Part shown: piece after piece, positions 47,863 through 60,809 of the stretch
Numbering within the stretch: the stretch's first letter is position 1
How the letters are laid out: each line of letters begins with the position of its first letter
NCBI RefSeq assembly: GCF_000006405.1
Contig: NW_003214267.1
Coordinates: 41,051 to 105,050 of the forward strand
Length of the DNA stretch: 64,000 nt
Reading direction: 5' to 3'
From: Perkinsus marinus ATCC 50983
Taxonomy: Eukaryota > Perkinsozoa > Perkinsida > Perkinsidae
Translations under genes and position numbers: made by a program
Notes under the pieces: model-generated
Database searches by the model: none
What the model was told of the DNA's origin: nothing
Seen by the model: only the letters and a program-made list of their open reading frames with translations

Positions 47863-50800
47863 TCACGGTGAACCCTGAGGGGAAATTTTTGCTCGTGTCG
47901 CTCGGCTGTGGGAGGCCGCGGCGATCGACCTAGCCGAGGAAGCTAATGTCTTGTTCCTGGGCAGGATGCCTGTCAAAGCTCGGTCAATGCCATTAGACTT
48001 TTGCTCCTCAGAAATCCTCATAAGTTTTCTTTCGAGATCAGAAATGATGTCAATCAACTCTTCCACCTTTTCCTTTTCGTTGGATGAGTTTCCATCTTCG
48101 GAGTCGCCATCCAACGTCCCCATCATTTCTCGCAAAGCCGCTCGACACACTGACAGTTCGAGAGCGCTCAAAAGCGAGTCCGCCAAGTCTCGTCGGGCGT
48201 CGCATCCGACAGACCCCAAGGCGTCAAAATCCGGTATCAAAAACTCGAACACTCTCTTCAAGCCGTTCGGGTCGCCAACTTCAGTCACGTAATAGAGCAA
48301 AAACGAACTCCAAGGCTGAACATACTGGAAATCTATTTTTTCCACTGTTGCATCGATCAGCATCATAAAAACGTCGCGGTTGCCGATATCCCACGCACTC
48401 TGCAGACAAGTGGCATAATATTTTCCTTGTTCATTTTCGTCAACCTTCACTAACCGCAACAGCAGGCTCACTATGTTCTTCGATTTCGCCAGCCCGCATG
48501 AGAGCAATAAGCATTGCGACAAGTCACTCGCTAGAATTTCTCCTTCGCAGCCGCTGTTGGGCCCTAGGAGCCATCTGACAGTCTCTACTCGGTTTGCCTT
48601 GCACGCGTAATAGAGAGTTCCGTGGTCATCCAGAGTACGCGACTTGGCGAAGTCAACACCCCTCATTTTCAGCTCTTCCAAGCCTTTCGCGTCAAGACAT
48701 TTCACCGCGACATGCGCGAGCCTCTCGCCGAGAGCGTTCGTGGCGTCATTCAAGAGGAACGGATTCCTCTTCACAACTTTATCGAAAAACGCAAAGTTTC
48801 TCTTCTGTGCGGCCGCTCTAAGATCGTCTATGGAAACCCCACGGGGTCCTATGCGCGTGTACAACAAGTCAATTATTTCACTTTTGCCTTTTTTCAAAGC
48901 CGTTTCGAGCGGTGATATTCCATATCGTCCCTTGTCAACATCGACAGACCCGACGCGAGTCGTGGGGTTAGCTCCTCCAACCCCCAACAGCACACGAACA
49001 ACATCAACATGCCCACCAGAGATGGCGCCATGTAGCGCTGTAAATGTCGAGGGCATCGGTCTGAAATTTAATGAGTTTATTTTTCAATTTCTGTGATTTT
49101 TCCCCCACCTGTCAACGTCTGCCTTCACTTCGATCAGCTTCTTCACCACGTCTACATGCCCCGAGCTTGCCGCTATATACAGCGGAGTACTGCCCGTTTT
49201 GGGATGATGCGAATTGACACTTTTCTGAGTGAATTTTCTGGTCTAAACATTTTCACGATGCCGCTGCTACGGCAAATCAGTATCATTCGAAATATCATTA
49301 TGGCAGCAACACACATCTTGATCGACACTAACCATAGTTCGACGCGCTTTCATCCATAGGAACAGTTGAAATCATCATAAAGAACTCCCGAAAACGCCAT
49401 CCAATACCATACGCCTACCATGTGCTCTCTCCTGCGCGGATCAAGATGGTCAAAGACTCCTATGTCGCCCTGCTTGGCAGCGTCGTAGAGATCGAGAGCT
49501 CGTATGAAATTAACGACGTCTTCCTGGTCGTATTTAAGCGCCACATCGAGTATCTGCAATAACTGACAATTTCATCTATCCAAATCTAATTATCGAAATC
49601 ATATCATTTTGAGTAGTGGAGTTTCCCCCTAGTGATATGGTGAAAAACACTAGTGATGAATATATTTCACGTCTACTGCATATCACCGCGAATATCGCGT
49701 TTTTCATAGAGTATTACACCACTTCACGTAAAACTCCATTAATTTTAGTAGTTTTTCCCTGTGGGGAAACATGCATATGTGTCTGTGACTACATGAAAAT
49801 TTTGAGAAAAATTTTAGAAACGAACTCAATCTCAGAGCACTTCTACCTAAATTCGCATATAAACTCCTACAATTAGTGAGGAAACTCCCGAGCTCAGCTG
49901 AGGAAAGCGATTACATATATTCCTACTCCAACGCCGATATCTACGATCACATCATCTTCACCACAATTCTCACCGTTTGCCCAAGTCGATTAGTGATATT
50001 CACATTTACTCCCGCGTCCACAAGGCTAGTAACAACATCGATGTTCCCCTTCAATGCCGCCAAATGAAGCGGCGTATGCCCCGCCCCGACCGCCAGCATA
50101 GGCATCTCGATCTGTGGTGCTGGATTAGGCTCAGTAGGAGCCTCCAATGCATATGGCAACGGGAACAAATTAGTGTTTATCAGAGCCTCCAACATCTAAT
50201 AAAAATCATAGATTCCTATCAACCCACGAACGCTCACCTCTACTTGACCGTTTTCAACCGCCAAATGAATCAGATTTCGTCCCTCGATATCACTGCCGTA
50301 TTTTTCTGCCAGCTCAGCTGGCAGCAGCGGCATTCGAAACATGGGGATAATGGGCACGCCCGCAGCCTCATATCCGTAGAAAATCTATAACGCGCGGTGA
50401 ATTTTCGGTAAGAAATTTCAACCAGAACTCACTCGCATGACGTCAAACTCGACGCCGGTGCTCTCCTGTTTCCTCTTCCCTTCTGTTATTATTCGCAATG
50501 CCACAGACTGACACCCCTGCATCACCGCGGCGGCCAACACCTGCCGATGGTAGAGTATCATCCAATATTCCTGCGATGAGCTCATTTTGAATTTTCTCCT
50601 GTTCAATCAGTTTCCCATGTAAATGTCAGCATCACATTAGCAACATTTTCCTCCATTATTATCAATCCCTAGGAGGGGGCGTTATCTCTCAAAGCCGAAT
50701 AGATCTCTATCAGAGTAAACTGTACACCCAACTGCTGTTTTCATAAAAAGTTGACAAATTCTCCTCATTTTTGGTGTCCTAGTTTTCTAGTTTCTAATAC

Positions 50801-53800
50801 AATCACTATAATTGTTAAATTTAATTCTATTATAGACATCTCTAAATTTATCACCGACATTCACCATTGGAGTTTCACCCGTTTTACGTGAAGAGGCGTA
50901 ACACACGGTGAGAACGCGATATTCAAACTATGCAGTAGTCGTGAAATATATTTTTCACTAGTGTTTTTCATATCACTAGGGTGGTGAAACTCCATTGAAT
51001 TACTCGACCACGCAGCCCACCTCGTATCGAATCAGCAGGGAAGCCTTCAGAATAGGCGCCAACGGATCCAGCAGAGGTCCTTTCGTGAGCAACCTTATTG
51101 CGGCCAGAGGGTTGTTGTCCTCCTCCTCTTCCTCCATTATCAACAGATTCGTATGTCTTGCCAGAATAGCGACCGCAGCTGTGTTCCCCGATTGGACGCA
51201 CATTTGTAGAGGAGCTTGCCGCTCAGTTGACATGCGCTAAAATGACCAAAAACATAAAACACGGAAGGAATATATGTTTGGTTTCCTCAACTGAGCTCGT
51301 AGGTTTCCTCACCATTTTATGAAAAATCACACGATTTTGGGTATAAGTATACAAAACTTCCTCAAAGTTCCCATATTCCTAGCAACACGTGTAGTTGACC
51401 ATGTGCATATATTCCCACACTGGATATAAGTCTTCTGCAATGTAGTTATTGTGCCATTTTATTATGTTATATTATATTCTCCTATGCACTATTATTTCTC
51501 ATGTAGTAGTATACATCTATACACTATAAAGGTAGTATGCACAGTTTTTGCGAGAATCTCGCGAAAACAGGTATATCAAAATTTACAACTATTCAACGAG
51601 TATATAACAACACTTCCTCACTGCGAGAATGGCCATTTCAATGCAAAAAAATCACAAAATATACAAATACCAACGAAATGCGACTATCGAGAGACGACAT
51701 ACCGCAACCTACACTGCCATATACTGCCGATTCCTCTCTGTCAATCTCACCCACCGACGAGTTGGAGCCCAGGTCCTCACCAAACCGGACCTGCCCGCCT
51801 CGATTCCAGATCTGCCGTCCTAGTGCTGCCACAGCATCGGCCGCATTGCTCGGGCCGATTGCCGTGCTATCCCCCTCTGGTTTTAGGAAAAAGTTCACCT
51901 ATAAAATATAATAAACTCTGTTATTTTTACCTAGTGAGAGAACATATTTCACGACTACTGCATGTCACCGCGAATATCGAGTTTTACGCCACTTTCCGTA
52001 AAACGGGTGGTGAAACTCCAATGATAACGTAAAATTCAAACACCCATGATTCTTCAATGGAGTTTCACCACCCTAGTGATATAAAAAACACCAGTGAAAA
52101 ACATAATTTCACGACTTCTGCATAGTGCGAATATCGCGTTTTTCACCGAGTTTTACGCCACTTTCCGTAAAACGGGTTGTGAAACTCCAATATCTCCTTC
52201 CCCTCACATTAGTCCCAAAGCCAACTAGCAATAGAAGAACTTCAACATTTCCGCGCAGTGACGGTTCGCATATCACATGACGGTTATTCTCATCAACCGA
52301 ATTCGGCGACGCTCCGTCAACTGACAGGGAAAATGTGAATAGAAACAAATAATTTCCAAAGTTTACTTAGTAATTCCCTAATTCGTTTGCTTTTCTCGGG
52401 AGCATTTTCGCCACCAATATCTTCCATTGCAACGCAGAGGCATTTGTCCAGATACGGTCCGTGCAGATCGGGCATAGCATCAACGCACTCGATAAAAGAC
52501 TTCCTATCCAGCTGATACACTTCGCAAAAAGTCGCGCATACGGCGATTTGCGGCCAGGTATAATCGTCCACAAACAGGGCTTTTTCACCCACATAATCGC
52601 CGGGCTCCAGCGCCATCAGCGTTTTACTAAGACCATATATAGAGGCTCTACCATCACTCGCGATGGAGTTTCCGGGCCGATCGTTGAGTGCCAAAAAAGA
52701 AGGATAAGCATTTCCCGGTTGACGACTACGCCTTAATGCCGCGGGAACTTCACCTGAAACCGTAACAGATAATATAATATTCTTTTCTGGTTAACCTACA
52801 TGTCCTATCCCTCTTGCACTTGATGAGCCCCCTTACTACGAATAGCATACAATCAGCTCTATCCCCAGCATAGAATAGCAGATCTCCCGGAGCGAAATAC
52901 CTGTTGGGGTGATACGAAGAGGAACTATAGGAAACATATGAGCTCGCACGATGAAGTTTTACAACGCGTTTTACGTAAAACTCTGTGAAAAACGGGATAT
53001 TCGCGGTGATATGCAGTAGTCGTGAAATATGTTTTTCACATCACTAGGGTGAAACTCCATTGTCGAGTAACAAAGGTAGATACATTTCATTCACACACGG
53101 TTGCCCAAATGGAATTGGCTATAGTCTGTCACTTCCAAAACTCGACAAAAAAATAGTTCGCCGAGAGCTTTTCAAATGATATGTTCGAATTCCGAACTTT
53201 CGGGTACTCTGCGGACAAGTGAATTTTAATACATAGTCTACCAAAACAGGGACGATGAGAAGGTCCGCCCGCACAACGAAAACTCTTCCGCGGACGGTGT
53301 GGTAAAAATCGCACATGTGTTGGTGACAATATGAAAATTTTGGGAGGAAATTTCGGGAAATTCTTGCTGGTTTCTGTGGACATCTAACCCGACTTTTTCA
53401 TAGACTCCGATGATAAGTGAGGAAACTCATGAGCTCAGCTGAGGAAAGCGATTACATATACATTGCAGCTCTGCTTGTGGACGCATACAAACTCTTAATC
53501 GCGAGTGCGCCAGAAAACTACTTCCCATTTTAGAATTTCCACCAGATCGAGAAACGCTACCAGAATTTTTCCCGCAACACTGAGGAATTTAGTAATACGT
53601 TGAATTTCAAATGGTATCAGATGCTCTTTCTCGATGAGTTTGAAGTTAACATTAACGCCAGAAATAAATACGGTGATCCTATACCTTAACACGGTCGTCG
53701 TCATCGTCGTCTTCACGACAAACACATTTCGGAATGAGCATAAACTTCTCACTTGGTTAAAACGACAGAGGCAACTCGGCCGAGCTGAATATCTGTAATC

Positions 53801-56800
53801 TTCACGTCAAACCACTTGTAGTGTTTCAGCATCCTCCCCATCACTCCTACCAATACTCTATTACGAAGCCCATCAGATGTTCGTAGCATCCTGAGAGGGT
53901 AAAGCGACGACATACCACATGTTCAAGTGCGTCTATGGGTGTCCAGTGGATGCCTTGAAACTACTACTACTCGAACACAGTTGAATGGACTTTCACCACC
54001 CGTTTTACGTGAAAAACGCGATATTCGCGGTGATATGCGGTAGTCGCGGAATACGTTATTCACTACTTTTTTATATGTGAAACTTCGATTAACTATCCTT
54101 ACTGCGGGCAAAAAATAATATTAATACCGTAAATCGCTCAACTTCCAAGCAGAATTGTTGCCTACGTGAGTAAGTCAGACTTGGCCTGCTCGTTAGCCTG
54201 GTTCTGAAAGAGCCTCTCGAGGAACCGCCTCACTTGAACTTGCACTCTGTGATCGACGTTGTTGCTGTGCATGTACCTAAACACCAATTACACTCACAGT
54301 GATGATACGACGTATCATCACTACTTCATCGCGGTCTTCAACCGAGCTCTGAAGTCGGCACCAACTTCATCATATGTCAAAATTAACGAACATAGTAGAC
54401 CAGAAAACAATGCAAACAAATTGCCGGCTACTATTTCGCATATTATGCAAAATCTGAGAGAAAAAAGTGTTTTCAAAGGTCGTCACCGAGAGAGAGGCTA
54501 CACTCTTTCGTGGTGATTCGACGCGTGGATGTCACCGTAGCCGACCGTCGTGATGGTTGATATCATAAAATACAGACAAGCCGCATACTGCTGTATTCGC
54601 GTCATGTACCACCAGTCGTCATCGACAGAGCCGAATTCCTGAGAGAAAAATGCGCTCACCAAGATTCGAACCGGGGTGGGGTGATGTATACCGTTATCCA
54701 CCCCCCGGGGCCCCCCTCAGCTAAATAGCCGTCCGCTCCGACTGCCCACCATATACAGGCACCCCAATGAGCCACCAGCACCAACAGCATCACCAACTTG
54801 GAGACCCCCACGAGGAGCACCAGCACTTCACTTTCCATACGATACTCAATGTGAGTCATAACGTGATGTCGCAAGTACGCCGTTCGGCCGACAAGAACAA
54901 GTCTGAGCAGTCTCAGACAGTTGCACACGAGTGACTCGCTGGGGAAAAAGAAATATGGAAACGCTCCGACGAGGTCAATGATAAACCAAGTCTTGAGGTA
55001 TTGGCAGATGAGAACTCGCGGGTCCCGAACCAGTGCACCATCTCTATAGATTCCAGTGAAGCACGTCACGAGTATGTTGACAGCGAAAATGATATCTTGG
55101 AGCGGCAGAAAATGCATCAGCTGGGATTGCTTTCGATCTTCATCGGTGAGGTAGAAGGCGAGCGAAAATGGAATCAGCGTTGCATGATACATAATGCATA
55201 TGGAAAGGACTAAGTCCCAGGACAACCTGACGAGACGATGGTATGAAAAAAACACTAGTGAGCAGCGAATAACACGTATAACACTTTGGGGGATATTTTC
55301 GCAAAGTGCATTTTCTTCACTTCACGTAAAACGGGTGGTGAAACTCCAACGAGGATGAGCTCACCTAGTCTGTGAATAGGGGTCAGCAACAAGATACCTA
55401 GCGCCAGTGCTAATGGCCTCGAAGGGGTCCTCCATGAGGTAGTTCACGAAGGTGCGCTGCTTCTGTCCGTCATCATTGGTGTCATCGGGGACCAACGATA
55501 CCATCCTTTCCAGCTGAAAACAATGAAAACTATGAGCAGTAAATGTTTAATTTCATCGGGCAGGAGTGTGTGCAGAAACTAACGATAATTTTCTCTTATA
55601 CGCATAGTCGACCCTATGCATGCTACTCAACGCTGAGATTAGATGAGCAACAACCTCATAGAAGGTGGTTTACTACGGGTGTCGGTGACGTGATGAAAAT
55701 TCCGAGGAAACTATGGTGAATCCTCGTTTGTTACTGAATGCTAATGCGTATATAAGCTCCTATGATTAGCTTTGGAAGCTCCTGAGCTCAGTTGAGGAAA
55801 GCGAACATATATTCCTACTCCAACACAGCAGAAATCCTACAACTGTGAAGTTTCACCCGTTTTACGGAAAGTGGTGTAAAACTCGGTGAAAAACGCGATA
55901 TTATTCGCGGTAATATGCAGTAGTCGTGAAATATGTTTTTCATATCACTTGGGTGGCACTCCATTGCCTCACCTCCTCTTGTCTTAGCCTCTTGGAACGG
56001 GACTGTCCATTGACACTAATCCTCGACCCAACAAGACTTCCATCGCTCAGCTCTCCGCTGAGGCCATCTACCACAAGAGCAGATACTGCACGCATGCGCA
56101 TCCAAAGATATTCTTCCCTGTGCGCACTACTCACATAACGCCAATGTTGGATCTTCATTTTCCAACTCCTCCCTGTACTTGGCGGCCAACTTCTTCATAT
56201 TTGCCATTTCTGACACGATCGTAGTAGTTGTTGCTCCGTCTCGATTCGCCTCGAGAGAATCTATAAAAGTAAATTATCGATTTTGTTGTTGCCATATTTC
56301 ACTACCATTGATGGGAAGTATAACACCATCGTGTTTATGCTCCTTGTCAACTCCATGCTCCTGAGAGAATATCTTTAGGTTGAGCTTACAAGATACAAAA
56401 TAGGTCCAACAACTGGCCATTGCCTCACCTCCTTCGCAAGTTGTATTAAAGATCCTCGAGTGCCACCGACCAACCGGCAAGTCCCCCTTGCTTCAGGTCC
56501 TCTCCTCGTCATGTGATTCGAAATACTTTTCCGTTTATCAGTGGTCTCGGTCGACCCCAATGCTTCTCCTAAGGCCAAGCTTGGTGTTATTCTGCTATCC
56601 GATCGTTTCAATGATTTCTCGCTCCGTATCGCATCTTCCTCAGCTTCTCCTTCTACCACTCCTCCCTCAACTGCGTTTACTTCTCTCGGTAACACCCTAT
56701 GCTCGGCCTCTATTCGTGGTCGTCTGCCCGGCCTGAACATCAACTGCTCCGTTCTCTGTTCAGGTGGAGCCTCTAATGGTGGTGGAGGAATCTGCACGCC

Positions 56801-57498
56801 TGCCCCGACGTTTCCATCCGACGATGACGGCATTTTATTTACTCCTCGAAGTACATTCTCCCGAGCTTTCCTCCAGCGCGCTGCTGCTGATGTCGACTTA
56901 GAGCGAGGTTCCGAACTCGTTCGATCCACCGCAGGATCCTTACAGGGCGAGATGCTACATTTAATGGCGTCTATCGACGAAGCTCTCCTCCGAAATTCCA
57001 CTTTCGGATAAGACTTTCTCCCATCAGGAAGTGTCTTATCTGCAGACCCCGCACTAGCACGTCTATGGTGCGCAGCATGAGCTCGCGAGAAGATCGACTT
57101 GCGACTTTTGTGATGTCCAGCCTCTACATCCGAGTTTTCCCGTCCGTGAAAATGATTGTGAGCTCTTGTTGCAGGTTCGTATGACGAGTGAATGCCGAAG
57201 TGGTTACGTATCTCTCGCAGTTGCAACGCTATAGGTGTTAATGAGGACTCCAGCATAGCGCCGATACGGTTCTCAACGAGAGTTACGCTATCTACTGCTA
57301 TAGCATCTAGTACGTCGGCGTAAACCTAAGAGGAGTATATTATCAACTTCGTTGTATGACATTTTCTACCTCTTTTATGGTTCTAGAGACGACTCTTTCT
57401 ATCACCCTGGTCATCATCTGCTGTTGTAGGATGTCTCCGCCGAGAGAAACACTTCCTCCAATAGAGGAATGTGCGGAGCTGCTTTTACCTACTACCAT
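47863..57498 (-). CDS. Cyclic-nucleotide-gated-type K+ channel with ankyrin repeats, 22 exons
   Basis: Exons: 57498-57370, 57325-56429, 56360-56306, 56260-56135, 56085-55973, 55513-55365, 55226-54692, 54638-54502, 54453-54325, 54276-54166, 53890-53753, 52900-52800, 52753-52367, 52320-52208, 51898-51671, 51236-51021, 50570-50433, 50384-50238, 50195-49974, 49553-49419, 49224-49109, 49060-47863. All are GT-AG and all phases agree, giving ~1839 residues. Residues 1-490 are long, Ser/Arg-rich and cytosolic. S1-S5 span ~490-660, with S4 as RLLRLVLVGRTAYLR. The filter is TTVGYGD (~698-704), so K+ selective. S6 is ~716-740, then a C-linker and a cyclic-nucleotide-binding fold from ~840 (YFAPGDLLFYAGD, YVGEKALF). 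The phosphate-cassette Arg appears lost (YTWPQIAV). Ankyrin repeats run from ~1000 to ~1600 (HTPLHLAALKGN, GSTPLYIAASSGHVDVV, TALHGAISGGHVDVV). A coiled coil lies near the end. The layout resembles plant AKT/SKOR channels. Confidence 0.88.
49618..49740 (+). repeat. Repeat A copy 4, channel intron 19
   Basis: Shares the 420-nt intron with repeat B copy 12. The right end is shortened to GTAAAACTCCA. Confidence 0.85.
49757..49930 (-). repeat. Repeat B copy 12, channel intron 19
   Basis: Long, well-preserved reverse copy, from GGGGAAACATGCATATG to the AGCTCAGCTGAGGAAAGCGA end. Confidence 0.85.
50868..50998 (-). repeat. Repeat A copy 5, channel intron 16
   Basis: Full-length copy with both ends, CATTGGAGTTTCACCC and GGGTGGTGAAACTCCATTG. 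Confidence 0.9.
51272..51424 (+). repeat. Repeat B copy 13, channel intron 15
   Basis: Close relative of copy 11. It lacks the CAACGATAATTTC segment between the AAGTATA and CCTC blocks. Confidence 0.85.
51930..52022 (+). repeat. Repeat A copy 6, channel intron 14
   Basis: Truncated at its left end, with the right end GGGTGGTGAAACTCCAATG intact. It sits beside copy 7; together they make up most of the 309-nt intron. Confidence 0.85.
52055..52192 (+). repeat. Repeat A copy 7, channel intron 14
   Basis: Full-length copy with both ends (CAATGGAGTTTCACCACCC and GGGTTGTGAAACTCC). The centre has lost a few bases. Confidence 0.9.
52950..53063 (-). repeat. Repeat A copy 8, channel intron 11
   Basis: Shortened copy missing the CACTAGTG segment, in the longest intron (852 nt) together with repeat B copy 14. 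Confidence 0.85.
53318..53465 (-). repeat. Repeat B copy 14, channel intron 11
   Basis: Reverse copy with GTGTTGGTGACAATATGAAA and the AGCTCAGCTGAGGAAAGCGA end. Confidence 0.85.
53983..54091 (-). repeat. Repeat A copy 9, channel intron 10
   Basis: Diverged and shortened copy. The left end GGACTTTCACCACCC and internal GATATTCGCGGTGATATG are clear; the right end is degraded. Confidence 0.75.
54298..54322. repeat. Perfect hairpin inside the 48-nt channel intron 9
   Basis: Twelve-base arms AGTGATGATACG and CGTATCATCACT flank one A. It spans half of the intron, next to the 5' splice site. Confidence 0.88.
55248..55350 (+). repeat. Repeat A copy 10, channel intron 6
   Basis: Strongly diverged on the left and intact on the right (ACTTCACGTAAAACGGGTGG...). 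It makes up most of the 138-nt intron. Confidence 0.75.
55690..55825 (-). repeat. Repeat B copy 15, channel intron 5
   Basis: Reverse copy ending GAGCTCAGTTGAGGAAAGCG. A second B-like fragment (CATAGTCGACCCTATGCATG) lies at 55560-55640. Confidence 0.75.
55846..55966 (-). repeat. Repeat A copy 11, channel intron 5
   Basis: From GAAGTTTCACCCG to GGGTGGCACTCCATTG. It abuts the 5' splice site of the 459-nt intron. Confidence 0.85.
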
Positions 57499-60400
57499 GA
57501 GCTGGGGGTCGACTAAGGTGAGGGGAAGGGAAAAATCCCTGTGATTTCGGGGTCGTTCAATAAACCGATTTCGAAACTCAGAATTGTTTCCAGAATTGCT
57601 TATTACACGTATAATACGATGCAAGAATCGATTCTGAATTAACCCTTCCTGCACCACCTCACTCGGAGAGGGGGAAACGGGAGAGGGGTGACCACTAGAT
57701 GCGGTCGCCTCTCTCGTGCCGACGTCCTCATATGGAGTTCAATTCTAGTCCTAGCGTGGAAAGTGCTACCGGGGCCGAGTGTCCGCACAATCCGGGTCGA
57801 GTGTCCGCACCCGCGGAAGGTGTGCTTAAAACCTTGGAGTAGGCGGGCCTCCGGCCCGCCGTTACCCAAAGATCCTTCGGGCTTCCACGTAGCATCCCAC
57901 TGATGCCGATAAGAGCCACTGGTACGAACTACTAGACGCGCGCGCTATTTTCGTGCAAGTTGCATGAAATCACACTGTGGTGGCTGAAACTGCCGTAACT
58001 GACGACCCGTCGAGAAAGGCCATCTCTGTGGGGTTGTAAATCCGAATTGTCGGTATCAGTCCTTGGAACCCGAACTCCCAGGTAGCTTGATAGTGGGAAC
58101 TCGCGCGATGTGGTCCATCTTCTCTCGTCCGACAACGCCAAATGGGGTTGTCCATGAAAACAGTGATCCTGGGAATGGTGAACCGGAAAGAGTTTCCCGC
58201 GAGCCTTGATGCCCCTATCCTCAGATCGTGTGTCAAAGGTTCTAGCCCTGGCACTGGTCAATTTGCAATCGAGAGGGTTTTTGCTGGCTGAATATGTATA
58301 TGTCAGTCCTACTTGGGAGCTGTAAATTTTGGGACGCGGTTGAGGTATTGACCAACTTGGGCCAGTTAGCTCGGCTAATTTAGCTCATTCGTCTCCTTAG
58401 CAGTCCTCCCGGGTCCAGGAATCCAAATACAATACCATCCAGGAATTCAGTATAAGCGTTTCATTGGTTCCTGTTGCCTCATGCATTGCTGTTAATACTC
58501 GTGATACTACAACAAGGCCCACAATATTACGAGACACATGTACTTTATTAATACTGGTATAAAATCAAAACAGAAGTAGTATCCATTATGAGATAAGTGA
58601 TGATCACTGCGAGGGAGAGTTTTGGCTGAAACTCCAAATGACCGAAGTGATATTGGTGGTAAACTCTCAGGTGTGTGGTGATTGCACAACTTGTGGACTA
58701 CCAGTGATGATCATGAATGAAAGTTGATAGATGGCGTGTTGCTGTCTCTAATCTTCAATGGAGGCTCTGTGGTCACGACATAGAAGGATGATAAAATCGA
58801 TACCATCGACTTTCGCCAAGTGTCGACGTTGGAAGAATCGATAAGTGCCAGAAATTAGATGCAACAGATTCAACTTGATGTAGAGGGCTCTAAAAGACAT
58901 CGCGGAATTCTCCTTATCCCTCATGATAGTGCAGCTCCCTTGCGTTGTGAAGGCTGAAGAAAGGAAGCCAATGGCGTTACGCCATTCAGTACTTCCTGTC
59001 CGCAACCATGGCACAGGATGACTCAAAAGCGAAATCTAGACGTTACGATAGTCAGAACTGACCGTAAGAAGGTTAGAACTGGGTTATTATACTCTCGGAA
59101 TCAGGTATCACTGATATCATGTTAGCACATCTTGCTCAGAACGAACTCACCAGTGGTGAGTCACCACTCGAAAGATCCGCGGGCAGAGAGAGAGTGATGA
59201 TTCAAAGTTATATTGTTTCGTGAGCGAGTGGTATAAGAATGGCTGATATTCACCATATCGAGGCGAGTGAGGTTCTTGTTCACTATTTTCAGGCTTCCAC
59301 CAGTTTTAAAGGGTCAAAAAGTCCCAGGTACGGATTCACTCGCCCTTCAACATTTTTAGGATTGACCATTTTCAGTAGGGTCCCTACTGTAGGGACCGCC
59401 TAGTGATGGTCGCACGGGCTGCCCGTGACGGGCAGTTTTCTGGTTTTCTGTTGCACGAGTTCGGAATTCGTCCGATACTGTGCCTCGCCTCGAGACTGAT
59501 AATAGTAAAATTGTGTTTAATGGGCGATCATGACGAGCTCCGCCTCTAGCGTATGACCACCCACTGGGATCATGCTTCCGAAGTTTTTATTGAGAACAGT
59601 GCTCGGCTATTCAGCTTGAGAACATTCGTACACAATGGGCATACTGATTTTCGTTGAGCATCGATTATTATCGATTCTTTGCGTACTACAGTATTATGTC
59701 GCTAGTATGGAGCTCCGTACGAGTTACTGTGGCCCTATTCAGTGCTAGTATATTGGTTCAACGTCTGGAGAAACGAGCGCATCAAATCGATTCTATAGGA
59801 CTAAGACTGATGATCAGTCACTGATCAGTGTGGTCCGGTACAATTAGCCAAACAATCTACTAAGTAAGGCGGATTTTCGTAGTGTGAGCCTGTTCAATGA
59901 GAAGCATATCCTAGCATTCAATCTTGCATACGGGAAACCTTGCTAAATCGCAGCATCGAAATCACTCACAGCAATCACTCAGCGCGAACAAAGATCAACG
60001 CTAGCCCTCGGAGGTTCGCGAAGAAAGACACTGTCTAACCTCTTGGATTGACCTATATTCTCTTCCATTTGAAGACTTCAATCAAAGAAAACCGAAGTCC
60101 GCTTCCGTCGGTCACTGAGATTGCTACTTCAAAAGTAGGACCATAGTTGCCCACAGCAGAACGTCCTAGTGTACATTGAATATTCAAGAGCATCACACTT
60201 CTATTCCAGGTATATGCTGAACATATCATGCTACGTTGCAACGACTCATTATAACTCAAAGCTGCTACTTACAACTTAGTTGTAACAACTAGCAACTCCA
60301 AGTTGTGAAATACAGCTAAGATAGCTCATAGCTTGTAGGCCTCAAATAACGACACAATTGTGCAATGTGCGCGCGTGTCGGATTGCGTGCTGCACGCGTG

Positions 60401-60809
60401 CACAGATTGTGCATAACTCATCACTGTGAGATTCACAGTGGGAGTGAATTTTTGCGCTGACTCGCAGCTGTTCATCATTCCGAACGATCCTCCCGTATCG
60501 TCCCGGCTTCGTCAGTATTACATATGAACTCAACATTGTCGCCCTACTAAGTTAGTCTGAGCATGCACTTACAATCCTCTACTATTTGGGAGAGATGTCA
60601 TCTTCGAGTCGTGGGTCTTTAGAGACTGGGTTGATTCAACTATGGTAGATAGCCTTCGACATCGAATCCTATGGGTTGTTCGCTGACCTTACCATCTTCG
60701 GGTTAATCTAAATATCTTCGGGTCCCGTCTCGTGCTAGCATGTTGTAGTCGAGTCGTCTGCGACGCTTCGGTCTTCTTAGGGTACTGGAAATCAGTTCCG
60801 TATTCTTCC
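57499..60809. other. Longest stretch without a supported gene (3.3 kb)
   Basis: A GC-rich hairpin lies at 57842-57860 (GGCGGGCC and its complement around TCC) and another near 59379-59397 (GGTCCCTA...TAGGGACC). Two minus-strand frames, 58748-59026 and 60053-60259, have protein-like composition but open only from TTG codons. They could be terminal exons of genes I cannot complete. No repeat A or B copy is present, unlike the rest of the window. Confidence 0.35.

Noticed and set aside
57932-58261. 109- and 94-codon minus-strand frames
   Set aside because: Two overlapping frames compete. Neither has a recognisable motif or splice partners.
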